Below the pieces are notes generated by a model. That model was not told where the DNA came from and did no database searches. It saw only the letters and a list, made by a program, of their open reading frames with translations. From Candidatus Cloacimonadota bacterium (lineage in GTDB: Bacteria; Cloacimonadota; Cloacimonadia; Cloacimonadales; JAJBBL01): a stretch of DNA of 9,051 nt. Positions within the stretch are counted from its first letter, which is position 1. Each line of letters starts with the position of its first letter. A program made the position numbers and the translations under genes. Shown here in pieces: positions 6,831 to 9,051 of the stretch. The stretch lies in the NCBI GenBank assembly GCA_020532365.1, contig JAJBBL010000103.1, positions 1 to 9,051 on the forward strand. The letters are read 5' to 3'.

Positions 6831-8048
6831 TCACTCAATATTCCTTATAATTCTAATCGGTTCGATATTACGGATTTTGTGTAGAGCTACGATTGTGGCC
6901 AATATCGAGATGGTGGCAACCATTATCGGCACCGTTACAAAGTCTGATATTTTCGGATGAAGGGGTAACCACTCCATTGGGAAGCCGGGCACAGGTATTT
7001 TAATTAAGTGAAACCGATGTTGCAAGTAGAGAAAAGTGCCGGTGATGAAGAGCCCGAACAGTACTCCGACCATCCCTAAGAGCAGGTTAGTGTGTAGAAA
7101 GATATTCTCGATCTGTTTAGTTGGCATTCCGATAGCTTTTAGAATACCGATTTCATCCTTTTTCTCGGCGACTATTTTAAGTGAGTTCCCCCCCATATTA
7201 AAGCCGGAAATAACCAGCATCAGGGTGAGCACTATCACCATAATGTTTTTCTCTAAGCGCATAGCCTGGAAGAGGTTGGCATCAAATTTACTCCAATCTT
7301 CGACTAAATATTCATCATTGAGTTCTTTTTTAAGTAAGCGAGCATGTTTTCTTGAATTCTGTGGTTTGAAAGTGCTCACTTGGATCGAAGATATTCCTTC
7401 ATTTATACCAGCGAATAAACGGCCGTTATCCAACGAAATAAAGGCGTTTGTGTTATCATACCCTGGGATTTCGGAGGAGTATATTCCGATCACTTTCATC
7501 TTTTTCATTTTCGGAAGCATTCCGAAAGGGGTCGGCTGGTCACTGATGGGCGAAGTGAGCTGGATGAACTCGCCAACAGTGGCGTTAAGATTCAGCGACA
7601 GATCAAGCCCAACAATAATACCATCTTCGTCGAGCTTAGTTTGGTCAGGGTAGCCGACTCGTATTTTTTCATCGAGGTTAATCAATTGGTCATACTTTTG
7701 GTAATCGATGCCGATCACATTAAGAGCAGTAACCGAGTTATCTTTATTTGCGAGCAGTTCAATTTGTATTATCGGAGCAGCTGCTTTAACATATTTATTA
7801 TCTTGCACTGTATTGATCACCTTTTGGTAATCTACTATAGGCTTTTGGTTATGATTAGTAATGCGTATTTCAGCTTTAGACCCTATAATCTTACTCTTCA
7901 TATCCTGCTCGAAACCGTTCATAACGGAGGAGACAATCAACAGGGCAGTTACCCCGATGATTATCCCGAGCAGAGAGAATGTGTGTGACGGTTTTGGTAG
8001 GAGCGAGTTCCGTCGGCACATATATTTTTTGATTAATAGAAGGTCCAT
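6831..8048 (-). CDS. LolC/LolE-type ABC transporter permease (lipoprotein release)
   Basis: This inner-membrane permease belongs to the FtsX/MacB-like LolC/E family. Members work with the ATPase LolD to extract outer-membrane lipoproteins and pass them to LolA. The 405 aa match the family length. The N-terminal cytoplasmic stretch and TM1 (about 24-44, SLLGIIIGVTALLIV, then SVMNGFEQDM) have the LolC/E signature. A large periplasmic MacB-like domain follows (about 45-265). The FtsX-type core comes next, with TM2 (268-290), the conserved loop AEKKDEIGILKAIGMP (294-309), TM3 (318-342) and TM4 (371-391), ending in a short tail, IRNIEPIRIIRNIE. The ATG at 8048 gives the expected N-terminus, although its ribosome site is weak (CGAG), as in many translationally coupled genes. 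It starts 14 nt after lysS, which implies co-transcription. No lolD gene is adjacent downstream. LolC, LolE or a single homodimeric permease cannot be told apart here. Confidence 0.88.
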   Translation of the reverse strand: MDLLLIKKYMCRRNSLLPKPSHTFSLLGIIIGVTALLIVSSVMNGFEQDMKSKIIGSKAEIRITNHNQKPIVDYQKVINTVQDNKYVKAAAPIIQIELLANKDNSVTALNVIGIDYQKYDQLINLDEKIRVGYPDQTKLDEDGIIVGLDLSLNLNATVGEFIQLTSPISDQPTPFGMLPKMKKMKVIGIYSSEIPGYDNTNAFISLDNGRLFAGINEGISSIQVSTFKPQNSRKHARLLKKELNDEYLVEDWSKFDANLFQAMRLEKNIMVIVLTLMLVISGFNMGGNSLKIVAEKKDEIGILKAIGMPTKQIENIFLHTNLLLGMVGVLFGLFITGTFLYLQHRFHLIKIPVPGFPMEWLPLHPKISDFVTVPIMVATISILATIVALHKIRNIEPIRIIRNIE

Positions 8049-8062
8049 ACTGTAATCTCGAT

Positions 8063-9051
8063 TTATTCAGGCTTCATCTGTGGAAACAGAATAACCTCTT
8101 TAATTGAAGTATTGTTAGTCAGCAGCATACATAATCTGTCGATACCGATGCCGAGACCGCCAGTTGGAGGCATACCGTATTCCATAGCTTCGATGAAATC
8201 TTTGTCGAGCGGATTTGCTTCTTGGTCACCCGCCTCTTTCTTTGCAGCCTGCATTTTAAGCCGTTCAGTTTGGTCGATAGGATCGTTTAGTTCGGTAAAG
8301 GCGTTACCAAACTCTCTCCCGGCAATGAATATCTCAAAGCGTTCGACTAAATTAGGGTTGTCATCTTTGCTCTTAGCTAAAGGCGAAACCTCTTTCGGGA
8401 AGTCGGTGACAAACGTTGGCTGGATGAGTTTTGGTTCGACATAAGCCTCAAACAGTTCAATTATCAGATCCCCTGCATTGGCATTGTCAGGTATTTCAAG
8501 ATCGTTCTCTTTGAAGTAGGCGGTAAGTCTTTCTAAATCACAGTCAGCCGCATTAAAGCCTGTCTCTTTTTCGATTAGATCGATCATACTCTCTCTCGCC
8601 CAAGGCTTCTTTAGTGAGATTTTATAGCCGTCAAACTCAACGTCGGTATTACCATAAATTTCTTCTGCGATATGCGAAACCATATCTTCAGTAAGCTCCA
8701 TCATCGTGTGGTAATCACCATAAGACTCGTATACCTCAAGCATAGTAAACTCAGGGTTGTGAGTTCTATCCATACCCTCATTACGGAAATCCTTCCCTAT
8801 CTCGTAAACTCTTTCAAATCCGCCAATAATCAGTCTTTTAAGATATAGCTCGGTGGCAATACGGAGGTATAGATCGGTGTTTAGCGTGTTATGATGGGTG
8901 ATAAAAGGTCTGGCGTTAGCTCCACCGTATAAAGGTTGCAAGATAGGTGTCTCAACCTCGATGCACCCTCTCTTATCGAGAAAGTCACGCATCAGCTTGA
9001 TAACCTTAGCTCGGATGATAAATGTCTGCTTATGATCCGGGTTTAACAACA
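8063..9051 (-). CDS. lysS: Lysyl-tRNA synthetase, class II (5' partial)
   Basis: This cytosolic enzyme charges tRNA-Lys with lysine using ATP. The reading frame is open to the right edge. The TTG at 9049 is an internal leucine codon, not a start: LLNPDHKQTF matches the junction into the catalytic domain. About 329 residues are visible of a family size near 500, so the missing part is the N-terminal OB-fold anticodon-binding domain. Class II motifs are intact: motif 1 with RGCIEVETPILQP (visible residues 27-39), motif 2 around YEIGKDFRNEGMDRTHNPEF (82-101), and motif 3 GGLGIGIDRL (297-306). The end, KEVILFPQMKPE, is typical of bacterial LysS. The stop codon lies 14 nt before the permease start. 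The lysS-lolC/E arrangement suggests one operon with its promoter outside the window. Confidence 0.96.
   Translation of the reverse strand, partial: LLNPDHKQTFIIRAKVIKLMRDFLDKRGCIEVETPILQPLYGGANARPFITHHNTLNTDLYLRIATELYLKRLIIGGFERVYEIGKDFRNEGMDRTHNPEFTMLEVYESYGDYHTMMELTEDMVSHIAEEIYGNTDVEFDGYKISLKKPWARESMIDLIEKETGFNAADCDLERLTAYFKENDLEIPDNANAGDLIIELFEAYVEPKLIQPTFVTDFPKEVSPLAKSKDDNPNLVERFEIFIAGREFGNAFTELNDPIDQTERLKMQAAKKEAGDQEANPLDKDFIEAMEYGMPPTGGLGIGIDRLCMLLTNNTSIKEVILFPQMKPE

Noticed and set aside
7036..7653. A 205-codon plus-strand open frame antisense to the permease gene.
   Set aside because: It lies entirely within a well-supported gene, has no ribosome site I can support, and its composition is that of a shadow frame.
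9047..9049. TTG as the start codon of a short 328-aa lysyl-tRNA synthetase.
   Set aside because: The frame continues to the window edge and the residues there match the interior linker into the catalytic domain, so the gene is cut by the window and not short.

Overview
The window looks like a chromosomal segment of a Gram-negative bacterium from the Fibrobacterota-Chlorobiota-Bacteroidota (FCB) side of the tree. Candidatus Cloacimonadota is my best guess, at moderate confidence. The main clue is the first gene, a secreted multidomain beta-sandwich protein whose C-terminal domain carries the NYPNPFNPETT motif and ends in STKKMILMK. That tail style is common in the secreted proteins of Cloacimonadota and related lineages. 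An adenosylcobalamin-dependent ribonucleotide reductase suits an organism that grows anaerobically or under fluctuating oxygen. A LolC/E-type permease implies an outer membrane.

Layout. Positions 1-1566 (+) hold the 3' part of the secreted protein gene, which is cut by the left edge. A perfect 13-bp hairpin at 1586-1617, with T-runs on both strands, separates it from the convergent gene nrdJ at 1636-3903 (-). Positions 3904-4446 are about 540 nt without a confident gene. They contain the nrdJ leader with its ribosome-binding site and a putative -10 element, a few small palindromes and repeats, and one plus-strand open frame (ATG at 4211) that has a good Shine-Dalgarno but runs antisense into the 3' end of lon. 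lon lies at 4447-6774 (-), a lolC/lolE-type permease gene at 6831-8048 (-), and the 3' two thirds of lysS at 8063-9051 (-), cut by the right edge.

The four minus-strand genes read in the order lysS, lolC/E, lon, nrdJ. lysS and the permease gene are 14 nt apart and are almost certainly co-transcribed. lon follows 56 nt later and has its own putative -10 element, TATACTATAAA. The same 11-mer occurs in front of nrdJ at nearly the same distance from the start codon.

The genes serve separate housekeeping jobs: lysyl-tRNA charging, lipoprotein release from the inner membrane, ATP-dependent proteolysis and dNTP synthesis. I see no mobile element, CRISPR array, tRNA, rRNA or defence system, and no convincing new system. 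The parts most worth a second look are the unusually long gap between nrdJ and lon with its orphan open frame, the shared promoter-like 11-mer, and the nested domain architecture of the secreted protein.
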